Below the pieces are notes generated by a model. The model was not told the DNA's origin. It was given only the letters and a program-made list of their open reading frames with translations, and searched no databases. DNA of 64,000 nucleotides, from positions 38,064 through 102,063 of the forward strand of contig JAFQOO010000008.1 of the NCBI GenBank assembly GCA_017403145.1, read 5' to 3'. Position numbers and translations under genes: made by a program. Numbering within the stretch: the first letter of the stretch is position 1; the number at the start of each line of letters is the position of its first letter. Source of the stretch: Clostridia bacterium. Lineage in GTDB: Bacteria > Bacillota > Clostridia > Christensenellales > DTU072. Shown here piece after piece: positions 52,030 through 60,474 of this stretch.

Positions 52030-53066
52030 TAGATATCCTTAATCAAACAATGTAAATACTCAATCGTTGAATCTGATTTAGCATCTCTTGCATTATCAGC
52101 CTTAAAACGACGGTATTGTTGCATATAAACTTTATACTTGCCGTATTTCTTCATGATTTTTTCAATAGTATCAAAAGACATTAATCCTTCGTTGTTATAA
52201 CTTAAGAAGATATACTTAAATTTAGCATTTTTAATAAGGTCAGCAAAGGCGGCTGCTACTTTGTTTTTTATGCAGAACACGCTTTTTTGGTCTGTATAAT
52301 CACGTAAACCCGTTTTACCTTTTATCTCGGGGTTATCATACTTTGCAATCGTTTCAAGCATGTGATAGTTAGAACAGTATTGTCTTGCGTTATAAGGTGG
52401 GTCAAGATATAAAATGTCGCCCGATACGTTTTTGATAAGTTCGCTTATATCTTCATTATAGACTTTGCAATCAACCGTTCCTTGCATTATGGGGAGCGCA
52501 GTTAATTCCATTTCTTTTAACGCAGACTTCTTTAACTTTTTAAGATATGCACCATAAACTGATGCAGTATTTGCACACTTATCTATACTGTTAATCAAAG
52601 AGCCAAGCAAGAAGAAATATTCATTTTCATTGATTATGCCTTGATTAAACCAATCTTCAATGGTAATTCTTATAGCATCACACTTCTTAGCGTTAAAGTC
52701 AGAGAAATATAATCTTCTAAATTCTTGTCCTTCCGTTCCTTCATAAGAGTAGTTCTTATATATAAAGCCTTCCACACCTTCTAAAGAATTAAGTTCTGCA
52801 ATAAGTTGATTACAACGTTCTTTGTCAAGGTTGCCGTTATTCTCAATCATGTGTTTGGTGATAACGTAACTGTAATATTGGATATCGTTAGCGATAATAG
52901 AATAGCCTTGCTTCTTAAAAGAGCCACTAACAACGCCTGTCCCTGCGAACAAATCAGCAAAAACCATTTCAGACGGTTTTCTAGTTTCATTGCAAAGTTT
53001 TAATGTTTTATCTATAGATGCTTCCAAAAAATCTATTAAAGAATATTTAGAACCGATATAATTCAT
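52029..53066 (-). CDS. D12-class (Dam-like) N6-adenine DNA methyltransferase
   Basis: 345 aa. MNYIGSKYSLIDFL at the N-terminus, motif I DLFAGTGVVSGSF and motif IV LDPPYNARQY are diagnostic of the D12 adenine methylase family. Target-recognition residues lie between them and cannot be interpreted. Coupled by one-base TAATG overlaps both to the HTH gene before it and to the beta-class methylase after it. A decayed relative lies 6 kb away next to tRNA-Ser. Confidence 0.88.
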   Translation of the reverse strand: MNYIGSKYSLIDFLEASIDKTLKLCNETRKPSEMVFADLFAGTGVVSGSFKKQGYSIIANDIQYYSYVITKHMIENNGNLDKERCNQLIAELNSLEGVEGFIYKNYSYEGTEGQEFRRLYFSDFNAKKCDAIRITIEDWFNQGIINENEYFFLLGSLINSIDKCANTASVYGAYLKKLKKSALKEMELTALPIMQGTVDCKVYNEDISELIKNVSGDILYLDPPYNARQYCSNYHMLETIAKYDNPEIKGKTGLRDYTDQKSVFCIKNKVAAAFADLIKNAKFKYIFLSYNNEGLMSFDTIEKIMKKYGKYKVYMQQYRRFKADNARDAKSDSTIEYLHCLIKDI

Positions 53067-53266
53067 TAGTTATTCTCCTCCGAAAAGTTAATAGTTCGTT
53101 TTTCACAATAATCTTCAAATGCCTTTTTTGCTAAACGGCTTGGATTATAACTTCCGTTTTCCCATCTATTGATTGTAGCAAAGCTAACACCAAGTTCTCT
53201 CGCTAAATCTTCTTGCGATAATTTTAGTTCAGTACGAACAAATTTTACCTTTTCTGCAAAGTTCAT
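53066..53266 (-). CDS. XRE-family HTH regulator of the methylase operon
   Basis: 66 aa from the ATG at 53266, supported by AAGGAGAG eight bases before it; a longer frame upstream is rejected because it crosses the promoter. The HTH is EKVKFVRTELKLSQEDLARELGVSFATINRWENG. Its stop shares a base with the methylase ATG. It likely controls the methylase operon, separately from the C-protein on the nuclease side. Confidence 0.8.
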   Translation of the reverse strand: MNFAEKVKFVRTELKLSQEDLARELGVSFATINRWENGSYNPSRLAKKAFEDYCEKRTINFSEENN

Positions 53267-53293
53267 AATACGACTCTCCTTAATATTGAAACT

Positions 53294-53322
53294 ATTATAA
53301 CACTTTTTATAAAAAATGTAAA
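53294..53322 (-). promoter_or_regulatory. Promoter of the HTH-methylase operon
   Basis: TTTACA (53322-53317), 17 bp spacer, TATAAT (53299-53294), minus strand. Confidence 0.8.
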
Positions 53323-53341
53323 GATGCAAGAGCCTATTATC

Positions 53342-53370
53342 TTGAAAAGTTTTTACAATTGTGGTATAAT
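53342..53370 (+). promoter_or_regulatory. Promoter of the membrane protein-NTPase-HEPN operon
   Basis: TTGAAA (53342-53347), 17 bp spacer, TATAAT (53365-53370). Back-to-back with the methylase promoter; this position fixes the downstream TTG start. Confidence 0.8.
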
Positions 53371-53398
53371 AAAACAAATAAAATTAGGAGAAACTTTT

Positions 53399-53833
53399 TT
53401 GGCCAATAAAAATAATTCGCTGGGGTTTTATAAGGTGATATTAACAACGTTAATCACATCTTTAGCCATTACTGGTATCAGTTGTCTAGATGATAAAATT
53501 TGGAATATTATTATGCTTATAATTGGGATGCTTGCTTACTCAATTGTTGGTCTCTTATTTTCATTTGGTCTAATTCATGGTAAAAATGCAGGCAAAGAGG
53601 CGTATGCCTTTGTTTTTATTATTTTGTTGCTTTTGGGTTGTTGTGTTTACAGTGGAATAGTAGCAGTTCAAAATTGGATTATAAGCTGGCCTTTATATGT
53701 GAAAATTATAGTGCCAAGTTTACTTTTAGTCTCAATAATTATTATTAGCCTATTCTATTTATTAAAAAAACGTAAAGAAAACAATGAAAACTGCGAGAAT
53801 AATAATTTAAACGATATGGGAGAAGAAAAATGA
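53399..53833 (+). CDS. Small membrane protein of the NTPase module
   Basis: 144 aa from a TTG start at 53399; AGGAG sits eight bases ahead and the promoter lies just upstream, which rules out the earlier ATG at 53324. Four hydrophobic segments (about 12-30, 36-58, 65-87, 98-121) are followed by a charged tail KKRKENNENCENNN. No family recognised. Its stop overlaps the ATG of the large NTPase by four bases (ATGA), so the two are co-translated. Confidence 0.65.
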   Translation: MANKNNSLGFYKVILTTLITSLAITGISCLDDKIWNIIMLIIGMLAYSIVGLLFSFGLIHGKNAGKEAYAFVFIILLLLGCCVYSGIVAVQNWIISWPLYVKIIVPSLLLVSIIIISLFYLLKKRKENNENCENNNLNDMGEEK

Positions 53834-56800
53834 GTGATTATAAATCTATAGAAAGAGAGTTGCTTGGTATAGGACAAGCCGAAATGCAAAATATCGTCTT
53901 TCAAATACTAGATAAGCAATATACTCCTACAAATATTGTAAATTTAGGTAGTGCAAGTGGCGTGCAAACTACAAGATATGGAACTCCCGATGTTTTTCTT
54001 CAATTATCCAATGGAAATTATATCTATGCGGAGGTTACCATTCAAAAAAATCAGTTATTAGATAAAATAAAAAAAGATATTGAAAAATGTAAAGAAAATG
54101 CAAAAATACTTCTTGATAAAAACGCTAATGTGGAAAAGGTTATATTTGCTTGTGTTGGAAAAATTGAAACATACGAACTTCAAGAATGTCAGAATTTGTG
54201 TAGAGACTTTTGTATAGACTCAAAAGTTCCTTTTGAATTTTGGGGATTGGACAAGTTAAGTGCACTATTACTACACACATATCAATCGATTGCCGTATCT
54301 GAATTAAATATAAAATTTTCACATGGACTTATTAAAACGTTAGATGAATGTCTACAAAACAATGAATATGATGTTTCTCAACAACATGAATTTTTATTTA
54401 GAGAAGACGAACTAAAAGAAATAGAAGATAAACTTTTTAATAAAAATGTTGTTTTACTCCATGGACCTGCTGGTTGCGGAAAAACAAGGCTTTGTATACA
54501 TTTGGCTCAAAAAATAAAAACCGATAAACGCATAAAAGAAGTTTTTTATATAAAGAATGCTTACGGTAATCCTTTTGAAACAATATGTGATACTGTTGGG
54601 AAAGATAATATTGCTGTCATTTTAGATGATATAAATCGCCTTCCCTTCATAAAAGAATTTATATCTTATGCCCAGACTCATAAGAATATTTATGTGTTGG
54701 CTACAGTAAGGGATTATGCAATCGACACAATAGCGATAGATTTAAAAAACAATAATCTAGATAAGTTTTTAGATTTTATTAAAATTGTCCCCTTGTCTAA
54801 AGAACAGCAGGAAAAAGTGTTGAAAAAGATAATACCAGGCGCATCTTATGATACTTTGTTTTCTATACAAAACGTTGCTCATGAAAATTTACGTTTTGCG
54901 ATAATGATGGCAGAAGTCTTGAAAAAACATGGACATCTACCAACAAAAATGAAAGAATTGATGGAATATCATTTTAATCGTGTTAACGCTGATTTGGAAA
55001 ATTCTATCACTAAAGATAATAACACTATTTACTTAAAATCACTTGTTGTATTAGCCTTTTTTCATAGGATAGTTATGGAAGATGGTGATAATAATTGGGA
55101 AAACATAAAAGGCGCACTAACCAAAATAGGAATATCTTGCGATATGTTTCATGATGCAATGGCATATTGGGATAGACAAGAGGTTGTGAATATTTCATAT
55201 GAAGGAAAAGTATGTGAAATTGGAGACCAAATATTATCATCATATTTATTCTATAAACTAGTTATTGAAGATAAACAAATACCATTAAACGTTATATTTG
55301 AGTTGTTTTTTCCTACATATCGTAAATGCTTTGTAGATATGTTTAATTCTATTCTGCCTGCATATGGATATCAGGACGACTTAATAATGCAACCATTAGA
55401 AAAACTTTGGAATGAACGTTACAAACTTATTAATAATAATGAAACTGTTCAATTCATATCAGTTTTCTATGGGTTGCTGCCTTTAGAAGCATTGGAATAT
55501 ATAAAAGAAGCAGGCATCCCACTAAAAGAAACATTTATAAATATTTTATGTGGGTATGAGCCAAGCTGTTATTATAATTTAGCAATTGATATTTTGTTTA
55601 ATCATATAGACGCTTGTGCCCTTGAAGAACAAACCATTAAGGATTTAGTAGAAACATTTTCTGTAAGACGCCATTCTTTTGATAATAATTTTATTAGCCA
55701 AATATATTTTTTAAACAAGTTACAGGAAAGACTAATTAGTAATGAAGCTTGTAGAAAATTATTTGTTGGATTGGCAAGAAAATTTTTAAATTTCTCTTTT
55801 AGTTCATCAGAGTTCCATGCAAATACAATGGTCCATTTTACATTTAATGCTGTGCCTTGTGAATGTTTGTTTGAAACAAGAGCAATTGTCTGGAAAGGTT
55901 TGATAACTTTATATGAAAACGAGTATTATAAAGACATAAGTAGTTTATTAGAAAATTTTCGATACCTCCCTAACAGCAAAAAAATTGGTAAGATACAAGA
56001 ATTTTTTGATAATGACAAAAAAATTCTTTTGCCATTTATTAACACGCAATTAGAAAACAACCTTAGCTTTATACAAAAGACCGTATTATATAAACTAATG
56101 GAATGTTGTTGCTCTGACAAAGATAATGAATATCAACAAATTTTAGAGCAATTAACTAAAAACTCTGTTGAGTTTAAACTTTATGCAGAGGGATTTTCGC
56201 GGAAAAGAGAACGCTATGATTGGCGTTCAAACAAAACAAAATACGATAAAATATTAAATGAAATAGAAACACCTAAAGACTTCCATTCTTATATACACGC
56301 TTTACAATCAATCGAAGTTGATATTAACACCATTTCTTATGCCGTTGAGGCTTATTTTAGATATTTAATAAAAAGAACTCCGACAAATTTTGAAAATCAC
56401 CTTAAAACGTTTATTGACGAATTTAAGGATTTGGATGTAAATTATAGAGAAGCAGTATATTTTCTTTCTGAAAAAAATAAAACTATCGAGTTTATTTATT
56501 TTATCCAATCATCCTCAATAACACACAAGAATGTTATACTTTTAGAATTGCTTAGAAATCTAAAATGTAAAGATATAACCTCATTTCTATATGATATGTG
56601 TTTGCAAACCTTTAAAAATGAGTATTGCACATCCGATAGAATTTCGAATAGAGTATTTAACGTAATTGATTTTATCGAGTTTGAAAAGTTCCAACCGGGT
56701 TTCATTTGTACGGTATTTAAGTTTATACAGCTATCCAACAATAATAATCTTAATAAATATAGAACTATTGATGATTTTTATATTGAAATGCCTTCAAGAG

Positions 56801-57540
56801 GATGGACCTATCACGAATTGTCAATGCAAACAATTGAAGAGTTCTTTGGAGCTGAGTTGGAGCCAGTATTTTACGAAATGTTCTTTGTTTTAATAAAGAA
56901 AAATATTTTACACACATCAGAAAAGTTCATTCATTATTTAGCTATGAAAAATATTGAATACCTGTATAGGTACTATGACTTATATTTTTTACATGAAGAA
57001 GAATTTTCAATGTCAAGTTATTTGGATGTAGATGCTTTGCGAAAAATACCTAACGTTGCACAAAACTTGCTTGTTATATATGAAAGAAGTAAAAAACTGT
57101 CTAAATACTTCCTACCTGTTATTACTGTTGAAAAAATTATATCGCAAAATTTAACAGACGAAACGTTTGCGGAATTTTCTCAAATATTTATTGATAAATA
57201 CGTCGACAAAGGAAAAGATTTAAATTATATGTCTACATATGTTTGTTCATTGAAAAAAGAGTGGCAAATAATTTATGTCCAAACTCTAATATCTAAAAAA
57301 GTAAGTCTTGACGTTTTTAAAAAGTTAGATATATTTAGTCATCCATCTAGTTGGTCTGGTAGCGATGTAACAATGTATGAAAAGATAATTGAAACAATAG
57401 ATTCTTTTTTAACACAAACGAATATAACAACGGAAAACATTTCTTATATTACATGGATTAGAGAAAGAAGAAGCAAGATAGTAGAATATAAAAAGAAAGC
57501 AAGATTAAGAGAGTTGTCCGATTATAGATTTTATTCTTAG
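53830..57540 (+). CDS. Large nuclease-STAND-type NTPase, candidate defence protein
   Basis: 1236 aa. Residues 1-150 look like a restriction-endonuclease-fold domain: PD at 53-54, then AEVTIQK at 67-73. A P-loop NTPase follows with Walker A GPAGCGKT (212-219) and Walker B AVILDDINR (262-270), then helical sensor segments. About 800 further residues have no recognised motif and alternate short helices, like the repeat sensors of STAND/Avs proteins. That architecture suggests a phage-component sensor that activates a nuclease. It is very AT-rich, sits beside restriction genes and is co-translated with a membrane protein. Function inferred, not shown. Confidence 0.72.
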   Translation: MSDYKSIERELLGIGQAEMQNIVFQILDKQYTPTNIVNLGSASGVQTTRYGTPDVFLQLSNGNYIYAEVTIQKNQLLDKIKKDIEKCKENAKILLDKNANVEKVIFACVGKIETYELQECQNLCRDFCIDSKVPFEFWGLDKLSALLLHTYQSIAVSELNIKFSHGLIKTLDECLQNNEYDVSQQHEFLFREDELKEIEDKLFNKNVVLLHGPAGCGKTRLCIHLAQKIKTDKRIKEVFYIKNAYGNPFETICDTVGKDNIAVILDDINRLPFIKEFISYAQTHKNIYVLATVRDYAIDTIAIDLKNNNLDKFLDFIKIVPLSKEQQEKVLKKIIPGASYDTLFSIQNVAHENLRFAIMMAEVLKKHGHLPTKMKELMEYHFNRVNADLENSITKDNNTIYLKSLVVLAFFHRIVMEDGDNNWENIKGALTKIGISCDMFHDAMAYWDRQEVVNISYEGKVCEIGDQILSSYLFYKLVIEDKQIPLNVIFELFFPTYRKCFVDMFNSILPAYGYQDDLIMQPLEKLWNERYKLINNNETVQFISVFYGLLPLEALEYIKEAGIPLKETFINILCGYEPSCYYNLAIDILFNHIDACALEEQTIKDLVETFSVRRHSFDNNFISQIYFLNKLQERLISNEACRKLFVGLARKFLNFSFSSSEFHANTMVHFTFNAVPCECLFETRAIVWKGLITLYENEYYKDISSLLENFRYLPNSKKIGKIQEFFDNDKKILLPFINTQLENNLSFIQKTVLYKLMECCCSDKDNEYQQILEQLTKNSVEFKLYAEGFSRKRERYDWRSNKTKYDKILNEIETPKDFHSYIHALQSIEVDINTISYAVEAYFRYLIKRTPTNFENHLKTFIDEFKDLDVNYREAVYFLSEKNKTIEFIYFIQSSSITHKNVILLELLRNLKCKDITSFLYDMCLQTFKNEYCTSDRISNRVFNVIDFIEFEKFQPGFICTVFKFIQLSNNNNLNKYRTIDDFYIEMPSRGWTYHELSMQTIEEFFGAELEPVFYEMFFVLIKKNILHTSEKFIHYLAMKNIEYLYRYYDLYFLHEEEFSMSSYLDVDALRKIPNVAQNLLVIYERSKKLSKYFLPVITVEKIISQNLTDETFAEFSQIFIDKYVDKGKDLNYMSTYVCSLKKEWQIIYVQTLISKKVSLDVFKKLDIFSHPSSWSGSDVTMYEKIIETIDSFLTQTNITTENISYITWIRERRSKIVEYKKKARLRELSDYRFYS

Positions 57541-57575
57541 AAATAATTGATTTATAACAAACAGATGAGGATGTC

Positions 57576-58490
57576 ATGAGGATAATAGATATATACCAAA
57601 TGGAACAAGAGTATATCGTAGGCGACGGTAAAAACTTACAGGCATTAAAAGAAAAATTAGAAACAGATGCCGTGCTATTAAAAGAAATTGAAGAAGATTT
57701 TAATCAAAACCCTATTCAATTCAAAAATGAGTACATCAATGCTAAAACAAATCACCTAAAAAATAGATATATGTATTATTGGTCGTTTTTGAAATGGTAT
57801 TTCGATAAAGCGCTTTTTTCTGAACGCACTACTTTTCCAGACTTCCAAAAAGAAGATATGAGAAAACAAGGATGGATGTTTCCTTTTGCGTTCATCAACG
57901 CTAGAATTACAACATCTGGCAGCGTAAATGTAACAACGGAAGAACTTTATATTAGAAACTTTAATAGATTATTCGATAGATTGTTTGGTTTTAATATCGG
58001 TGAAAAGAATTCAAGAATAGATAGGTATTACAAACAAGCGATTTTTAATTACAAGAATAAATGTTATTATTCTTGTGCTGTCTCTTTGTTCCCAATTATT
58101 GAGTCTTACCACCAATATATGAACAACTTCAATGATAATGAATTTTATAAAATCAAAAACAATTTAGAAAGTATTACCGAGAAAGTTGAATCCGTAAAAC
58201 AAATTTATGTAACAAGAATCACATATTACATTAACTTGGTTAAACAATTTAATGATTTGGCTGAAAATCATTATTTTAACAAGTCTTTAGATAGACAAAA
58301 CGAACCTGAGATAATAAACAGAAATAGAATTATGCACGGGCTATTTTCTAGAGAGATAAGCCAAAAAGATTGCTTGCAACTATTCTGTGTTATCTCTAAT
58401 ATGATTGTAATAAAATCCATAATTGATGCTAATGAGATGTTGAATAAAACTATTGAAGAATTGAAACAGTTACAACAAGAAACAAATTAA
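57576..58490 (+). CDS. HEPN-like domain protein of the NTPase module
   Basis: 304 aa, helical. Near the C-terminus RNRIMHG (249-255) gives the R-x4-H motif of HEPN ribonucleases, embedded between long helices (QFNDLAENHYFN before, LFCVISNMIVIKSI after). The N-terminal 150 residues are not recognised. It begins 35 bases after the NTPase stop with a GAGGATG-type start context, so it is in the same operon. It may be an RNA-cleaving effector triggered by the NTPase. Some HEPN-fold proteins are non-catalytic. Confidence 0.6.
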   Translation: MRIIDIYQMEQEYIVGDGKNLQALKEKLETDAVLLKEIEEDFNQNPIQFKNEYINAKTNHLKNRYMYYWSFLKWYFDKALFSERTTFPDFQKEDMRKQGWMFPFAFINARITTSGSVNVTTEELYIRNFNRLFDRLFGFNIGEKNSRIDRYYKQAIFNYKNKCYYSCAVSLFPIIESYHQYMNNFNDNEFYKIKNNLESITEKVESVKQIYVTRITYYINLVKQFNDLAENHYFNKSLDRQNEPEIINRNRIMHGLFSREISQKDCLQLFCVISNMIVIKSIIDANEMLNKTIEELKQLQQETN

Positions 58491-58533
58491 AATTCAATCA
58501 AGAGTTCAATGAGTGAAGCACACGCTCCGCCAG

Positions 58534-58565
58534 CAAAAGGCATCCAATCAAGGATGCCTTTTTGT
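58534..58565. terminator. Terminator closing the island
   Basis: AAAGGCATCC / GGATGCCTTT with a 6-base loop and T run on the plus strand; A-rich on the other side, so it may serve the converging DUF3592 gene too. Confidence 0.85.
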
Positions 58566-58628
58566 GATTATTTTGAATGATTTCTAACGTTGTGAAAACT
58601 ATATTTGCTTTTTGAAGTCGTCAATAGA

Positions 58629-59135
58629 TTAGGGTTCTTCTTGTGAAATCGTTTCTATAATAGAAAAATCGTCGTCTTCTATAGGTGTTGGCTCGTCGGT
58701 TTGTTCAACGATAGCGTAATATCCCGCCTTTTTTCTAAATATAACTACCAAGATTCCGCCCACTGCATATAACACGCCGAGCGCCAACAAAAATACTGCA
58801 GGAAACCAATCTATCATTTCGGCTGTAACAACGTCTGGGTTTTCCTTGTTAAAACGCACTTCTATTTCTCGTCCTTCTTCGAGACGCGGTGGCAAAACCC
58901 CTATCAGCTTGTTTGTCTTTGTCCCTTGTGGGGTTTCATAAGTAACGCTTGCCCACTTGACAACAACGGTATTTTCTTCCTTTTCTTCTATCTCGATTTT
59001 AGAGATTGTTCCCATTGTTTTGGAATATTGATTTGCTTCAACGCCCAAAATTGACGTATAAATAACACCACCGATTGTAAGCACCGATGATATGACTACT
59101 ACGATTATTATAAGTTTTTTTAGACGTGAATTCAT
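58629..59135 (-). CDS. DUF3592-family membrane protein
   Basis: 168 aa. Two membrane helices (about 7-30 and 110-132) enclose an extracytoplasmic domain with the family wording ASVTYETPQGT and IEVRFNKENPDVV. Function unknown. Its ATG overlaps the GH30 stop by four bases (ATGA), making it the last gene of the sugar operon. Confidence 0.8.
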   Translation of the reverse strand: MNSRLKKLIIIVVVISSVLTIGGVIYTSILGVEANQYSKTMGTISKIEIEEKEENTVVVKWASVTYETPQGTKTNKLIGVLPPRLEEGREIEVRFNKENPDVVTAEMIDWFPAVFLLALGVLYAVGGILVVIFRKKAGYYAIVEQTDEPTPIEDDDFSIIETISQEEP

Positions 59136-60460
59136 TGCAATATCGTTGATATGGAATGCTTTTCTACATTAAAGCATATATGCTTGCCATCAATATCAAA
59201 CAAGCACTTTTCGTCTCTATCGTTTTCGTTCATAACGACTATGACTTTTTGACCATCCGGATTTTGGTATGCAACCGCATAAATGCCATCTCTGCCGGCA
59301 GAACATAAAATCATTTTCGCTCCCCTTTTAATAAAACGCGAAAAGTGTCCTATATACCAATATGAGGGATTGTAAACTATCCCACCTTCGCCATCTAGCA
59401 TTAAGGGTGCTTCGCAGAAATTACCAACGTGATTGGGGCCACCGTTTTCATCAAGCAACAAATTCCAATCAATATAGCCCTCCGAACCATTGAGAAGGTC
59501 GTTAATAATTTGTTTGCCATATCTTTCGCCGTGCTCCCAAACACCTGCCTTTGAGGCAAGGCCCGTTGTAGAATCGTGTGCAGTTTCGACACAACATTCA
59601 CTGAGCAAAACGTGTTTATCTGCAAACATCTGTCTAAAAGTGGCTATATTTTCATACTTGTTACAACAATACCAGTGATAACCTAGCCCCCAAACGTGCT
59701 CCGTAACACCTTCGATGGATAATGTTTCAACAGCTCTAGCCACCATTCTATCACGATTATGGTCCCAGATAAGGAACTTAACGTCGAGACCATACTTCTT
59801 GAATGCGGGCACAAGATAGTCTCTTATTTCAATACCTTCTTCCGTACCATCAACTTCACGTGATTCCCACGTTTGGATTGCCTCGGGTTCGTTTTGAACG
59901 GACGCGAAAGAGACGTTTATTCCTCTTTCTTTGAAGCCTAAAAGGGCTTTTGCGTAATAATCCGCCCAAAGTTCTCTGCACTCATTCTTGAGTTTTCCGC
60001 CGTGGCAAATATCCCCGTTGGTTTTCATATATGCAGGGGGCGACCAAGGAGCCGAAAAAAACACCAAACCACCCGCGACCTTGTCGCATTCCTTGATGAG
60101 GGGAATTCTTCCCTCCTCTTCCCAACTCATATCAAACGAAGCAAGAGTATAATCGTTCTCATCAACGTAAGTGTGGATTTCGTGAGAAAAATCGCAAGAA
60201 TGAATGGGTATTCTTCCAAGATTATATCTTAGTCCACTATTTGAAAAATAAGCGTTGATAAAAGCCCTCTTTTTTTCGTCATCAAGAGAGAGGTAGCATT
60301 GAGAGGTTGCTTCTGTAAAAGCACCACCAAATCCAAAATGCGTGTGGAATTGTTTATCCGAACGCACGGTGATGGTGTTAAGATTATAGTTGGGTGCAGT
60401 GTATTCAACTACACCCTCTTTCATTTTCTCTTTTTGTGTTGTTGTATAAATTTTAGCCAT
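59132..60460 (-). CDS. GH30 glycosidase without signal peptide (glucosylceramidase-like)
   Basis: 442 aa. FGFGGAFTEATSQ, RIPIHSCDFS, FSAPWSPPAYMKTNG and the acid/base glutamate in SVQNEPEA (near 190) are GH30 signatures; the nucleophile glutamate is expected in LLSECCVETAH. No signal peptide, so a cytoplasmic enzyme working on imported beta-linked glycosides. The C-terminal beta domain (AVAYQNPDGQKVIVVMNEND) is normal. Substrate: beta-glucosides, beta-xylosides or related. Confidence 0.88.
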   Translation of the reverse strand: MAKIYTTTQKEKMKEGVVEYTAPNYNLNTITVRSDKQFHTHFGFGGAFTEATSQCYLSLDDEKKRAFINAYFSNSGLRYNLGRIPIHSCDFSHEIHTYVDENDYTLASFDMSWEEEGRIPLIKECDKVAGGLVFFSAPWSPPAYMKTNGDICHGGKLKNECRELWADYYAKALLGFKERGINVSFASVQNEPEAIQTWESREVDGTEEGIEIRDYLVPAFKKYGLDVKFLIWDHNRDRMVARAVETLSIEGVTEHVWGLGYHWYCCNKYENIATFRQMFADKHVLLSECCVETAHDSTTGLASKAGVWEHGERYGKQIINDLLNGSEGYIDWNLLLDENGGPNHVGNFCEAPLMLDGEGGIVYNPSYWYIGHFSRFIKRGAKMILCSAGRDGIYAVAYQNPDGQKVIVVMNENDRDEKCLFDIDGKHICFNVEKHSISTILQ

Positions 60461-60474
60461 ATTATTTTGATATC

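Noticed and set aside
53267..53377. Longer N-terminus for the HTH regulator
   Set aside because: It crosses the TTTACA/TATAAT promoter; AAGGAGAG supports the ATG at 53266.
58525..58532. CTCCGCCA at the right end of the island as an attachment site
   Set aside because: Only eight bases, which is expected by chance about once in a window this size; no longer flanking match to the tRNA end.
45840..58600. Integrase or transposase in the island
   Set aside because: I looked for tyrosine or serine recombinase and DDE motifs in all longer frames and found none, so I do not call a complete mobile element.
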